Of a stretch of 64,000 nucleotides of DNA, positions 6,748-15,392 are shown piece by piece (position 1 is the stretch's first letter; every line of letters starts with the position of its first letter). Position numbers and translations under genes: made by a program. The stretch is from Bacteroidota bacterium (GTDB lineage: Bacteria > Bacteroidota > Bacteroidia > B-17B0 > Aurantibacillaceae): NCBI GenBank assembly GCA_013697245.1, contig JACCXH010000071.1:1-64000 (forward strand). Reading direction: 5' to 3'. The notes below the pieces were generated by a model that was not told the origin of the DNA, made no database searches, and worked only from the letters and a program-made list of their open reading frames with translations.

Positions 6748-7116
6748 TTTTTTTGTCACTTTTTTCTTGATGACGGCAATGCAACACTTTGAGCGGGACC
6801 GGTGCGCTGGTAACCAACCCCGATAGCTATCGGGGCAAGGCCTTGTCTGCTTACACGGACTTGTTAGCGGATATCTTTGCGGTTAGATGTTTGAGTTTTC
6901 TATCTTGATCTTTTGCAGAGATAGCTGCAGGTTAAGCTAGGCAGTTAGTTGATTGGGCGTGCAGAAAAGAGCTTAGACTGGCAGCGGTTTTCTTTCGCTG
7001 TTCTACCTCGCGAAAGAGGGCAATGCAAAGCATTGAGCCTGCATGTGGGTAGCTTTCACACTTTCTGGCCTAAATATGCACTGCATATTTATCCTGCGCC
7101 AAAAGTGACAAAAAAT
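6748..7116. mobile_element. MITE-like element with 15-bp terminal inverted repeats
   Basis: The 524-base gap after the AlkB gene has no ORF and is visibly richer in G+C than its flanks. It is bounded by TTTTTTGTCACTTTT (6749-6763) and its exact reverse complement (7101-7115). Inside are an 18-bp perfect palindrome (6818-6835) and two partial copies of a GGCAATGCAA..TTGAGC unit (near 6775-6795 and 7019-7040). This organisation suggests a non-autonomous transposable or REP-like repeat family rather than a gene. Confidence 0.65.
6818..6835. repeat. 18-bp perfect palindrome
   Basis: CCCCGATAG is followed directly by CTATCGGGG, giving a complete 18-bp palindrome inside the MITE-like element. In my experience this palindrome recurs in Bacteroidota genomes as a dispersed repeat. 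Confidence 0.7.
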
Positions 7117-7212
7117 ATTAAAATTTAGCTAATTTTAAAAGGCCGGCAAGCATTGGGAGCTTGCGCGGAATTGAAAAAAGAAATGGTACATTTATAGTAC
7201 AAAATTCTTTAT

Positions 7213-7605
7213 ATGATAAAATTTGCATACACAATTTTCTACGTAAAAGACGTTACTAAAACAATTTTATTTTACGAAGAAGCATTTGGTTTTAAACGCA
7301 AATTTATTGCAGAAACAAATGAATACGGCGAATTGTCTACAGGCGAAACAACTCTTTCATTTGCTGCGATAGATCTTGCAAGTAAAAATCTTTCGAACGG
7401 TTTTATAGAAAGCGATTCTAAGAACAAACCTTTTGGTATGGAAATTGGTTTTACGACAGATGATGTAGAAAAAGCAATGGACAAAGCTATTAAGGCCGGT
7501 GCCATTTTAGTTGAAAAAGCAAAAACAAAACCCTGGGGACAAACTGTGGGCTATATTAAAGATTCGAACGGTTTTTTAATAGAGATTTGTACGCCGATGG
7601 GTTAA
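7213..7605 (+). CDS. VOC family protein (glyoxalase/bleomycin-resistance fold)
   Basis: The 130-residue protein has two beta-alpha-beta-beta-beta modules: the first with FYVKDVTKTILFYEEAFGF, the second with GMEIGFTTDDVEKAMDKAIKAG and ending in GYIKDSNGFLIEICTP. A metal-ligand Glu is present in the last strand (LIEIC). The substrate cannot be deduced; members include glyoxalases, dioxygenases and antibiotic-binding proteins. It is isolated between the MITE-like element and the sigma factor gene. Confidence 0.85.
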   Translation: MIKFAYTIFYVKDVTKTILFYEEAFGFKRKFIAETNEYGELSTGETTLSFAAIDLASKNLSNGFIESDSKNKPFGMEIGFTTDDVEKAMDKAIKAGAILVEKAKTKPWGQTVGYIKDSNGFLIEICTPMG

Positions 7606-7684
7606 TTAAAACAAAAGAACAAAATCAAAAAACTGTTGCAGGTTAAATAAGATTTAATATACTTGCATAAAGCAAATCTTATTC

Positions 7685-8230
7685 ATGCCTGAGAATACCG
7701 ACTTTAATGTGTTGTATGAACAATACAAAAGCATGGTGTATAACCTTTGCCTTAAGTATTTACAAAATATTGAAGATGCCGAAGATGTAACACAAGAAGT
7801 TTTTATTGCCATCCATAATTCCATTCACACGTTTAAAGGTGAATCAAAACTTTCTACATGGATCTATCGTATTGCAGTTACACGCTCTTTAGAATTTTTA
7901 AGGGCAAAAAACCGCAAAAAAAGATTTGCTTTTTTTCAAACTATTTTTTCGAACGAAAAAGGTGAGATAAAAATTGAAGCCCTCCATTTTCATCATCCCG
8001 GTGTGCAATTAGAGAACAAAGAAAGGGCTGGCGTTTTATTTGCCGCTATTGATCAATTGCCGGAGAGCCAAAAAACAGCCTTTATATTAAGTAAACTGGA
8101 AGACCTAAGCTATACCGAAATTGCCTTGGTTATGAAGATCTCGGTCTCATCAGTAGAATCGCTGCTTTTTAGGGCAAAACAAAACTTACAGAAAATTTTA
8201 GGGGATTATTACGAAAAAAACGAAAAATGA
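7685..8230 (+). CDS. ECF RNA polymerase sigma factor
   Basis: The 181-residue protein has sigma region 2 (EQYKSMVYNLCLKYL, EDVTQEVFIAIH, STWIYRIAVTRSLEFLR) and region 4 (LPESQKTAFILSKLEDLSYTEIA, followed by SVESLLFRAKQNL), with no region 3. It is the first gene of a same-strand series running to 14538 whose products point to copper or other heavy-metal stress in the envelope. It is followed by a short membrane protein in the anti-sigma position. It probably recognises the paired motifs at 8231 and 9048. Confidence 0.9.
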   Translation: MPENTDFNVLYEQYKSMVYNLCLKYLQNIEDAEDVTQEVFIAIHNSIHTFKGESKLSTWIYRIAVTRSLEFLRAKNRKKRFAFFQTIFSNEKGEIKIEALHFHHPGVQLENKERAGVLFAAIDQLPESQKTAFILSKLEDLSYTEIALVMKISVSSVESLLFRAKQNLQKILGDYYEKNEK

Positions 8231-8261
8231 CCGCAAGTTTTTAAACCAATAAACATCTAAC
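8231..8261 (+). promoter_or_regulatory. ECF-type promoter candidate, copy 1
   Basis: CCGCAAGTTTT (8231-8241) and CATCTAAC (8254-8261) are separated by 12 bases. The same pair with the same spacing occurs at 9048-9078. The second element resembles the CGTCTAA type of ECF -10 box. If used, transcription would start almost at the ATG of the anti-sigma-like gene, giving a nearly leaderless mRNA. Confidence 0.4.
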
Positions 8262-8266
8262 CAACT

Positions 8267-8560
8267 ATGAACGCCAAAGAAAAATGGATACAGGATACAG
8301 AAAACAGCCTTATAGGTTTAAAACCGGCAGAGGTAAATTCTTATTTGTATTCTAAAATAATTACACGTTTAACCACAAAGGTAGAGCAGGCGCCGGCAAA
8401 ATTAATATGGGCCGCTGCTGCCTCTTTTATTGTTCTTGTAGTTTTAAATTTCTTTATTATTAAGAGCTCCAATAGTGGAGTTAATACAAATAAAGCAGAA
8501 CTGCAAAGCTTAAAGCAACAATTTCAATTAATGAACGATAATAATATTAACTATAACTGA
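8267..8560 (+). CDS. Short membrane protein in anti-sigma factor position
   Basis: The 97-residue product has a cytoplasmic N-terminal part of about 45 residues (EKWIQDTENSLIGLKPAEVN), one transmembrane helix (about 46-67) and a short periplasmic tail. There is no HxxxCxxC zinc motif. Position directly after the ECF gene and the topology suggest it tethers and inhibits that sigma factor. The following gene starts 5 bases later. Confidence 0.6.
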   Translation: MNAKEKWIQDTENSLIGLKPAEVNSYLYSKIITRLTTKVEQAPAKLIWAAAASFIVLVVLNFFIIKSSNSGVNTNKAELQSLKQQFQLMNDNNINYN

Positions 8561-8565
8561 TAACG

Positions 8566-9036
8566 ATGAACAAAACAAAATTGTTAAGTATTGCAGTTAT
8601 TGGGCTTTTGCTTATTAACCTGGCAACACTAGGACTTATGTTCTTTAAACAAGGTCGCCCTCACCCCGAACATGGGCCGCGTGGCGAAGGGCCTAAAAAA
8701 ATAATTATAGAGCGTTTAAATTTTGATGCCGCTCAACAAGAAAAATATGAAGTAATTATTAAAGAGCATCGCAGCAAAATGCAGGAACTAAATAAAAATT
8801 CGCGCGGGTTGCACGATGAGTTGTATTCTTTATTAACGAGCGCAAATATTGACAAAGTCAAATCGGATTCACTTATCCAAACTATTGCCGATAACCAAAA
8901 AGCATTGGATAATTTAAATTTTGATCATTTTCAGAAGATCAAAGCAATATGCACTGATAAGCAATTAGAGAACTTTAATGGCTTGGCGCGCGACCTGGCC
9001 CAGCTTTTTGGTCCGCATGGCGGGCCGCCAAAATAA
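8566..9036 (+). CDS. Spy/CpxP-like periplasmic metal or stress sensor
   Basis: The 156-residue protein has an N-terminal membrane anchor or uncleaved signal (about residues 5-27), then a His/Pro/Gly-rich linker (HPEHGPRGEG) that could bind metal, and a long helical domain with a FDAAQQEKYEVIIKEHR segment and a second LDNLNFDHFQKI segment, as in Spy/CpxP proteins that form a curved helical hairpin. It ends in another His-Gly-Pro stretch. In this operon it probably senses periplasmic copper and signals to the anti-sigma protein. Confidence 0.7.
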   Translation: MNKTKLLSIAVIGLLLINLATLGLMFFKQGRPHPEHGPRGEGPKKIIIERLNFDAAQQEKYEVIIKEHRSKMQELNKNSRGLHDELYSLLTSANIDKVKSDSLIQTIADNQKALDNLNFDHFQKIKAICTDKQLENFNGLARDLAQLFGPHGGPPK

Positions 9037-9047
9037 ATCACCTTTAA

Positions 9048-9078
9048 CCGCAAGTTTTAAAATATAAAAGCATCTAAC
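9048..9078 (+). promoter_or_regulatory. ECF-type promoter candidate, copy 2
   Basis: This is the second copy of CCGCAAGTTTT-N12-CATCTAAC, identical to copy 1 in both half-sites and in spacing, upstream of the YHYH gene. It would place a start site about 20 bases before the ATG at 9103 and give the effector genes their own sigma-dependent promoter. Confidence 0.4.
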
Positions 9079-9102
9079 TAATAAAGCAATAAATACAATC
9101 CT

Positions 9103-10395
9103 ATGAAAAAAATAAATTTATCCCTCCTGTTCTGCGCATCAGCCTTAATTGGCAGTGCACAATTAAGCCCTTTAATTACCTCGTGGGCAATTAACACAAC
9201 AAGTGCAACTGGCTATAATAGTTTGCCCTCTAACGTGCAAACCGTGCAATATTCGCCTACACAAGTGTATGTGAGTGCATCTTGCATTCCAGGCTATAAC
9301 ATCGGTCCGTGGACCGGTAATCCAAACACACCTACCAATCAAAATTTTGTTTGCAAATTTACTTTAGCGCCTGTACAAAATACCTCAACTCCAATTTTTA
9401 CATCCCTTGGCAACATGGGCTTATGGAGTAATGGCGTTGCTATCTTTAATCCAAAAGACGGGCAATACTGGAATGGCAGTGCCTTTACCATGGGTGCAAC
9501 CACAACCGGCTTTAACCGTAACGCTTTAGTATATGAAGGCGTGAGTTTTGATAATTGTTTAGGGCATCCTGCTCCGGGCGGCTGCTATCACAACCACGTT
9601 AACCCTGCTTGTTTATATAATGCAACTTTAACAACAGTACATTCACCAATTATTGGGTATGCCTTTGATGGCTTTCCGGTTTATGGTGCCTATGCATATA
9701 CGAATACAAATGGAACAGGTGCCATAAAAAGAATGACGCCTAGTTTTGTTCTAGCGCCAAGCACAGGCTCGGTGCTAACCGGCGCAAATGCGGCTACCGC
9801 AGCAGCCTCTCCAACAACACCTACCACCCGTTCTGGTGGCCCGCCAGTAAATGCAACTTATCCTTTAGGCAATATGTTAGAAGATTATGTTTATGTTGCC
9901 GGCTCTGGCGATCTTGATATTCATAATGGCCGTTTTTGTATTACCCCCGAATATCCTGCTGGAACCTATGCTTATTTTGTAACGATAGATGTAACAGGTT
10001 ATCCTGTTTATCCTTTTGTGATCGGGCCAACATATTATGGTACCGTGCAAGCAGGCAACACAGGTCCTGGTGGAAGTCATGTTACTATAAGCGAAGCTAC
10101 CACAGTTTATTCGCCTCCAACAGGGTTGAACGAGTTGCAAAAATTACCTATTAAATTTACGGTAATGCCAAATCCTACACAGGATTATTTATTCATTTAT
10201 ATGGATGTAGAAAGTAAGAACAACGTAAAAGGTAAATTGCTTGATGCAAAAGGCAGAACGGTGAGAACAATAGATTATTTGCAGCCAAGCATTGCTTATT
10301 CGTTAGACATGACGGACCTATCTAACGGTATTTATTTTTTAGTTTTAGAATCAGATTCGCAAAAAACAACACAAAAAATTATTAAATCAAATTAA
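9103..10395 (+). CDS. Secreted YHYH-domain protein with T9SS sorting domain
   Basis: The 430-residue product starts with a signal peptide (MKKINLSLLF.., cleavage after GSAQ). The central part carries the YHYH signature GGCYHNHVNP near residue 160 and FDGFPVYGAY near 188, and it is rich in His and aromatic residues that could bind copper. A C-terminal type A T9SS sorting domain follows (MPNPTQDYLFIY at about 350, then GRTVRT, NGIYFLVL, KIIKSN). It should therefore be exported through SprA to the cell surface. It is 25 bases upstream of the multicopper oxidase. Confidence 0.85.
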   Translation: MKKINLSLLFCASALIGSAQLSPLITSWAINTTSATGYNSLPSNVQTVQYSPTQVYVSASCIPGYNIGPWTGNPNTPTNQNFVCKFTLAPVQNTSTPIFTSLGNMGLWSNGVAIFNPKDGQYWNGSAFTMGATTTGFNRNALVYEGVSFDNCLGHPAPGGCYHNHVNPACLYNATLTTVHSPIIGYAFDGFPVYGAYAYTNTNGTGAIKRMTPSFVLAPSTGSVLTGANAATAAASPTTPTTRSGGPPVNATYPLGNMLEDYVYVAGSGDLDIHNGRFCITPEYPAGTYAYFVTIDVTGYPVYPFVIGPTYYGTVQAGNTGPGGSHVTISEATTVYSPPTGLNELQKLPIKFTVMPNPTQDYLFIYMDVESKNNVKGKLLDAKGRTVRTIDYLQPSIAYSLDMTDLSNGIYFLVLESDSQKTTQKIIKSN

Positions 10396-10420
10396 CCAAA
10401 ACTCTCTCAAAATTATAAAT

Positions 10421-12130
10421 ATGCAAAAGCTACTCTTAGTTTTTATTTTATTAATTGCTTTTTCTGTGAAAACAAAATCGCAGTCGTATAATAATCTTTG
10501 GATTCCCGATACAATTACCGGAACCACTTTTAACCTAACCGTAAAAGATACGTTCAAACAAATTATCACACCGGGTAATCAAACAATTACAGGAGGTATA
10601 AATAATAATTTTTGGGGGCCAACTTTGTTTTTTAATAAGGGCGATACCGTTCACATGAAGGTAAAAAATAAATTAAATGATAGCACCACTATTCATTGGC
10701 ACGGTATGCATTTACCGGCAGTTATGGATGGCGGCCCTCATCAAGTTATTCCTCCTGGCACTTTATGGCAACCTTATTGGAAAGTTGCAAATAACGCAGG
10801 AACATATTGGTATCATCCGCATTTACACCAAATGACTGTGGACCATCTTACAAAAGGCATTGGTGGATTTATTATTGTGCGCGACCCTATTGAATCGGCA
10901 TTAGCTTTACCAAGAAAATATGGAATTGATGATATTCCATTGGTGCTAACAAGCAGAAGATACGATGCAAGCAATCAGTTTGTAACTCTAAATACTTCTT
11001 ATGGCGATTATATGTTAACCAACGGTACACCAAGCGCCCAAATAAGTTTACCCAAACAATATGTGCGCTTAAGAATTTTAAACGCCGAGATAGAAAGAGG
11101 TTACGACCTTGGTTTTAGCGATAACCGAACGTTTTATATTATTGGTACCGATGGCGGATTAGTAAATACACCTGTAGCCGTTACAAGAGTAAAATTATTA
11201 GTTGGCGAGCGCGTTGAAATAATGGTGAATTTAGGAAACGATGTTGTTGGTTCAAGTATAGATCTTAAAGCTTATAACTCAGGTCAGACTTTTGGTTTTC
11301 CCGGTGGCGAGCCAGCTACCAGCGGGCAGTTTGGAAGTTTATTAAATAATATTGATTTTCCTGTGCTACACATTAATGTAATTGCAACAACTGCCAACCC
11401 CATAACATTACTACCAGCAACATTAGCAAATAACGTTTATTGGACTGCCTCTAATGCTACAGTTACCAGAACAATAAATATAACCAACGGTAACCCTGGA
11501 CCAAATCCTATTCCCTTTAATTTCGACAATACTTCTTTTGTACTTAACACCATTAATAAGACTGTAAATTTAAACGACATAGAAAAATGGACAGTTGTTA
11601 ACAATAATGTTTTTGGTCACACCTTTCATATTCATGATGTGGAATTTAAAATTACGGATAGGAATGGCAGTACTTCTGCGGTAGGCACGCATGAATCTGG
11701 TTGGAAAGATGTCATGTACGTTCCAAAAGGAGAATCAGTTTCTTTTGTTGCTAAATTTGATGATTTTGCAGACGCCATTCATCCGTTCATGTATCATTGT
11801 CATTTCTCAAATCACGAAGACAGTGGAATGATGGGACAATTTGTGGTTACAAATCCAGCGGGTTTCAACGAACTAAAAAAAGAAGTGGTTGATTTTTCTA
11901 TATTTCCAAATCCGGCAGAGGACAAATTATTTATTCAATTACGTAATGTAAATACAGAAGTTTACTATGTTACAATTGTCAATATCAACGGCAAAGCAGT
12001 AATGATGTTGCCGCAGCCAGAGATTGCTAAAGGGATTGACGTTTCCGCACTTTCAAGAGGTGTTTATTTTGTTCAGCTCATGGATAAAAAAACAAAAACT
12101 ATTACTACCCAAAAATTTGTAAAGCAGTAA
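10421..12130 (+). CDS. T9SS-exported multicopper oxidase
   Basis: The 569-residue protein has a signal peptide and three cupredoxin domains. All copper ligands are visible: HWHG (H92, H94), YHPHLH (H132, H134), HTFHIHD (H400, H403, H405) and HPFMYHCHF with H459, C460 and H461 plus H465 and the axial M470. Residues from about 485 form a T9SS type A sorting domain (FPNPAEDKLFIQ, RGVYFVQL, KFVKQ). It is laccase- or CueO-like and probably oxidises Cu(I) or another substrate at the cell surface. Surface export of such an enzyme with MbnP/MbnH genes is unusual and supports a copper-handling operon. Confidence 0.9.
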   Translation: MQKLLLVFILLIAFSVKTKSQSYNNLWIPDTITGTTFNLTVKDTFKQIITPGNQTITGGINNNFWGPTLFFNKGDTVHMKVKNKLNDSTTIHWHGMHLPAVMDGGPHQVIPPGTLWQPYWKVANNAGTYWYHPHLHQMTVDHLTKGIGGFIIVRDPIESALALPRKYGIDDIPLVLTSRRYDASNQFVTLNTSYGDYMLTNGTPSAQISLPKQYVRLRILNAEIERGYDLGFSDNRTFYIIGTDGGLVNTPVAVTRVKLLVGERVEIMVNLGNDVVGSSIDLKAYNSGQTFGFPGGEPATSGQFGSLLNNIDFPVLHINVIATTANPITLLPATLANNVYWTASNATVTRTINITNGNPGPNPIPFNFDNTSFVLNTINKTVNLNDIEKWTVVNNNVFGHTFHIHDVEFKITDRNGSTSAVGTHESGWKDVMYVPKGESVSFVAKFDDFADAIHPFMYHCHFSNHEDSGMMGQFVVTNPAGFNELKKEVVDFSIFPNPAEDKLFIQLRNVNTEVYYVTIVNINGKAVMMLPQPEIAKGIDVSALSRGVYFVQLMDKKTKTITTQKFVKQ

Positions 12131-12742
12131 ATGAAAAAAATTAAGTTCATATATTTTGTGTTGCTGATTGCATTTTTTGGTTTTAAAGGAATAATAAATT
12201 TTTCCGAACCTAAAATTGGTAGTACGGTAAATGACTTTACCTTAAAAAATACAGACAATACTCTTGTATCTTTAAACAGTTTTAAAAATGCAAAGGGCTT
12301 TATTATTGTTTTTACCTGCAATCATTGCCCTTTTGCAAAATTGTATCCAAAACGCTTAAATGATCTTAATTCAAAATACAAAGCTTTGGATATTCCTTTA
12401 CTGGCCATCAACTCTATGGACACCATGATCTATGAAGAAGAAACGTTTGAGTTGATGCAAAAAAAAGTAGCCGCTGAAAAATTAAATTTTCCTTATTTAT
12501 ATGATGCTTCGCAAGTCGTTGGCAAAAATTTTGGTGCCGCGCATACACCACATGCCTATATTATATGGAAAGAAAACAATAGCTGGGTAATAAAATATAG
12601 CGGCGCTATTGATAACAATGGCGAACATCCCGAGAAAGCAACTAATTATATTGGCAGCGCACTAGATGAGCTTTTAAAAAATAAGCCGGTCTCAAACCCT
12701 GTAACGGAATCGTTTGGTTGCAGAATATTTTATAGAAAATAA
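12131..12742 (+). CDS. Thioredoxin-fold protein (peroxiredoxin-like) with CxxC
   Basis: The 203-residue protein begins right after the oxidase stop. A signal or anchor segment (about 5-22) is followed by an AhpC/TSA-like fold with the redox motif TCNHCPFAKLYP (about 61-72) and a cis-Pro-like segment AAHTPHAYII near 141. The CNHCP motif matches the PRX-like 1 group of the thioredoxin superfamily. It likely acts in the periplasm, reducing thiols or handling copper or haem-protein maturation for its neighbours. Confidence 0.8.
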   Translation: MKKIKFIYFVLLIAFFGFKGIINFSEPKIGSTVNDFTLKNTDNTLVSLNSFKNAKGFIIVFTCNHCPFAKLYPKRLNDLNSKYKALDIPLLAINSMDTMIYEEETFELMQKKVAAEKLNFPYLYDASQVVGKNFGAAHTPHAYIIWKENNSWVIKYSGAIDNNGEHPEKATNYIGSALDELLKNKPVSNPVTESFGCRIFYRK

Positions 12743-12764
12743 ATTCTTACATTAGTTGGCACTA

Positions 12765-13496
12765 ATGCGAAGTAAAATTGTCATATCAATTATCCTGGTC
12801 ACTATTTTATCTATTAAATTATTTGGACAATATTCCACCTTGCAATTAAATTTTGGGCATTATATCGGTGATCAAAAATTAGTTTTAGATTCTGTTATGT
12901 TTAAAAACGAGCTCGGGCAAAATTTTACGGTAAGCAAATTTAAATATTACGTTAGCAATTTTCATTTTAAGAGTTCTTCCGGAAAAGATATTTTTATAAA
13001 TGAAACTTTTTTAATAAACGAGGATGAAGAGGAAAGCAAAAAGATCATACTAAATAAATTACCCGCAGGAAATTATACTTCCTTTGATTTTATATTAGGT
13101 GTGGACAGTCTGCATAATTGCAGTGGCGCACAATCTGGCGCCCTAGACCCCGTTAATGCTATGTTCTGGGCCTGGAACACTGGTTATATTTTTTTAAAAT
13201 TAGAAGGCTTCGCACCTAATTCCTTATCGCCAGGTAAATTTTTTGAATACCATATTGGCGGTTATAAACAACCTTCCAATTGTATCCGAAAAATTTCTAT
13301 TGCGCTTGGCAAAGAAGTTAAAACAGATGCTGCAATTACCAAAGAAATAAAATTGAAAGTAAATATTTTGGAGATCTTAAAAACGCCAACAACCATTGAT
13401 TTTTCAAAATTATCTTCAGTTACGGATCATAAGAACGCCACTTTGGTAGCCGATAATTATTCCGACATGTTTAAATTAATGCCAAATGAAAAATAA
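12765..13496 (+). CDS. mbnP: MbnP-family copper-binding protein
   Basis: ATG 12765 (residue 4 of the longer TTG form) starts a signal peptide ending LFGQ. The mature part shows MbnP landmarks: LNFGHYIGDQKL, KYYVSNFHF, FILGVDSLHNCSGAQSG, LDPVNAMFWAWNTGY and YHIGGYKQP. MbnP proteins are secreted copper binders whose partner MbnH converts a conserved Trp to kynurenine; Trp residues are present in the MFWAWNTGY segment. The next gene overlaps by 11 bases and encodes that partner, so the pair is complete. Confidence 0.85.
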   Translation: MRSKIVISIILVTILSIKLFGQYSTLQLNFGHYIGDQKLVLDSVMFKNELGQNFTVSKFKYYVSNFHFKSSSGKDIFINETFLINEDEEESKKIILNKLPAGNYTSFDFILGVDSLHNCSGAQSGALDPVNAMFWAWNTGYIFLKLEGFAPNSLSPGKFFEYHIGGYKQPSNCIRKISIALGKEVKTDAAITKEIKLKVNILEILKTPTTIDFSKLSSVTDHKNATLVADNYSDMFKLMPNEK

Positions 13497-14538
13497 AGTT
13501 ATTTATACTTTATTTATTTTAATTGCAATTGCTGCTTTATGCAATAGTTTCGTAATTGAAAATCCTTATTTTAAGATAACGAAAAAAGATGTGAAACTTA
13601 AAATTCCGAAAGGTTTTCCAAAGCCAAATTACACGTTTAAAAAAAATAAATTAACCCCCGATGTTTTTGTTCTGGGCAGAAAACTTTTTTACGACAACTT
13701 ACTTTCAAAAGACAACACGGTAAGTTGCGGCACCTGTCACCAGCGTATAGCCGCCTTTGCGCATATAGATCATAAGCTTAGTCATGGTATCTACGCTAAG
13801 ATAGGTACGCGAAATGTACCGGCCTTACAAAACTTAATTTGGAAAGATGCTTATATGTGGGATGGTGGCGTAACTAGTTTAGAACTGCAACCCATCAATC
13901 CAATTACCAGTCCTATTGAGATGGATGAAAGTCTTGAAAATGTTATTTTAAAATTGCGGGCAAATAAAGAATATGTAAAATTATTTAATAAAGCCTATAA
14001 AGATACGTTGATAAATTCTGAAAGGCTGCTAAAGGCGCTGGCGCAATTTACGGGATTGATGATAACAGCCAATTCAAAGTACGATAAATACATGCACAAA
14101 AAGGATACTTTCTCGATCGCAGAAAAAAATGGTCTGCAATTATTCAGAACAAAATGTGCGGGCTGTCATAAAGAACCTTTGTTTACAGATAACAGTTACA
14201 GGAACAACGGTATAAAGATGGATACATCTCTAAAAGATTTTGGCAGAGGTCGTTTAACTGAAATTGAAAAAGATTATCGCACATTTAAAGTACCCGGTTT
14301 ACGTAATGTAGAAATTACCTACCCTTACATGCACGATGGTCGCTTTAAAAAATTAAAAGATGTGATCGATCATTATTCTAATTCAGCTAATCATGATGAT
14401 AGAGCAGATACGCTCATTAACAAAATAGGTGTTTTAAGTGCGCAACAAAAAAAAGAGATTCTTTCTTTTTTACTCACCTTAACTGATAAAGAATTTTTAT
14501 ACGACAGGCGTTTTGCCGATCCTGCTATGTTACAATAG
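13486..14538 (+). CDS. mbnH: MbnH/diheme cytochrome c peroxidase family protein
   Basis: The 350-residue protein has an N-terminal export signal and two c-type haem sites, CGTCH (81-85) and CAGCH (224-228), with the LGRKLFYD and GTRNVPALQN segments of bacterial diheme peroxidases and PYMHDGRFKKL near the end. MbnH enzymes use a bis-Fe(IV) state to oxidise a Trp of MbnP. The overlap with mbnP and the shared operon favour MbnH over a hydrogen-peroxide-scavenging CcpA. Its last 14 bases overlap the convergent phhA gene. Confidence 0.85.
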   Translation: MKNKVIYTLFILIAIAALCNSFVIENPYFKITKKDVKLKIPKGFPKPNYTFKKNKLTPDVFVLGRKLFYDNLLSKDNTVSCGTCHQRIAAFAHIDHKLSHGIYAKIGTRNVPALQNLIWKDAYMWDGGVTSLELQPINPITSPIEMDESLENVILKLRANKEYVKLFNKAYKDTLINSERLLKALAQFTGLMITANSKYDKYMHKKDTFSIAEKNGLQLFRTKCAGCHKEPLFTDNSYRNNGIKMDTSLKDFGRGRLTEIEKDYRTFKVPGLRNVEITYPYMHDGRFKKLKDVIDHYSNSANHDDRADTLINKIGVLSAQQKKEILSFLLTLTDKEFLYDRRFADPAMLQ

Positions 14539-15262
14539 ATCTTTTGTCTTCTTCCAATTCCTTTTCAAATTGTTTTAAGCATTCTGTTAATTGTTCGAAG
14601 GAATCGATCACATAATATTCATTCTGCAAAACATCTGTTCTAAAATCATGTTCCATAATTCGCTCAATATCAAAATCGCTTTTTAAAGAGCTGTTGCCGG
14701 TAGCATGTGCGGTTTCTTCTTTAGAAGAAATAATACCGGCACCAAACACTTTAATTTTGTTGTTTTCATTAATTAAACCAAACTCAATAGTAAACCAGTA
14801 CAAACGCTGTAGCTTTAAAATAATTTCTTTTTGATGTATGTGCCTTGCAGCAATCTTACCCATTGCCTCAAAGAACAACGCGTAGCTTTTATTGCTGAGC
14901 AATGGCGTATGGCCAAATACATCGTGAAACATGTCCGGTTCTTCCAAATAATCTAATTGCTGCATACTTCGCAACCAACAAGTAGATGTAAATTTTTTTT
15001 GCGCTAAGTATTTAAAGAACTCATCTACCTCACTTATGTTTGGTACGGTAACCAATTGCCAACCGGTAAGTGTTTTTAATTTTTTATTCACCTGCATAAA
15101 ATCAGGAATTGTTTCGGCATTAAATTCTATTCTCTCTAATGAATACATAAATTCAGAAGATACTTTGTTCTCTAAATTTTTTAACTGGCGGTTAAATAAG
15201 GTTTTCCACACCAAAATATCTTCGGCTGTGTAGTTAATGTAAATTTGTTTTGTTGGTCTCAT
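14525..15262 (-). CDS. phhA: Phenylalanine 4-monooxygenase
   Basis: The 245-residue protein has the aromatic amino acid hydroxylase iron site: MFHDVFGHTPLL with H113 and H118, and LYWFTIEFGLI with E160. The length matches bacterial PhhA without a regulatory domain. It converts phenylalanine to tyrosine using tetrahydropterin and oxygen in the cytoplasm. It lies downstream of plsY on the same strand but the plsY terminator separates them. Confidence 0.92.
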   Translation of the reverse strand: MRPTKQIYINYTAEDILVWKTLFNRQLKNLENKVSSEFMYSLERIEFNAETIPDFMQVNKKLKTLTGWQLVTVPNISEVDEFFKYLAQKKFTSTCWLRSMQQLDYLEEPDMFHDVFGHTPLLSNKSYALFFEAMGKIAARHIHQKEIILKLQRLYWFTIEFGLINENNKIKVFGAGIISSKEETAHATGNSSLKSDFDIERIMEHDFRTDVLQNEYYVIDSFEQLTECLKQFEKELEEDKRSIVT

Positions 15263-15285
15263 GTATTTTGTTTTTAATTGATGGA

Positions 15286-15314
15286 AATAAAAAAACCGGC
15301 TATTGGGCCGGTTT
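15286..15314 (-). terminator. Rho-independent terminator after plsY
   Basis: On the minus strand an 8-bp GC-rich stem (15293-15300 with 15307-15314, 6-nt loop) is followed by a T-rich tract. It lies about 80 bases past the plsY stop and just upstream of phhA. Confidence 0.8.
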
Positions 15315-15392
15315 ATAATAAAAATTATATGTAAATAAAATTACAGCCCTATGAGTAGAGAAACTGATAATAATATTTAGAAGTGAATAACA

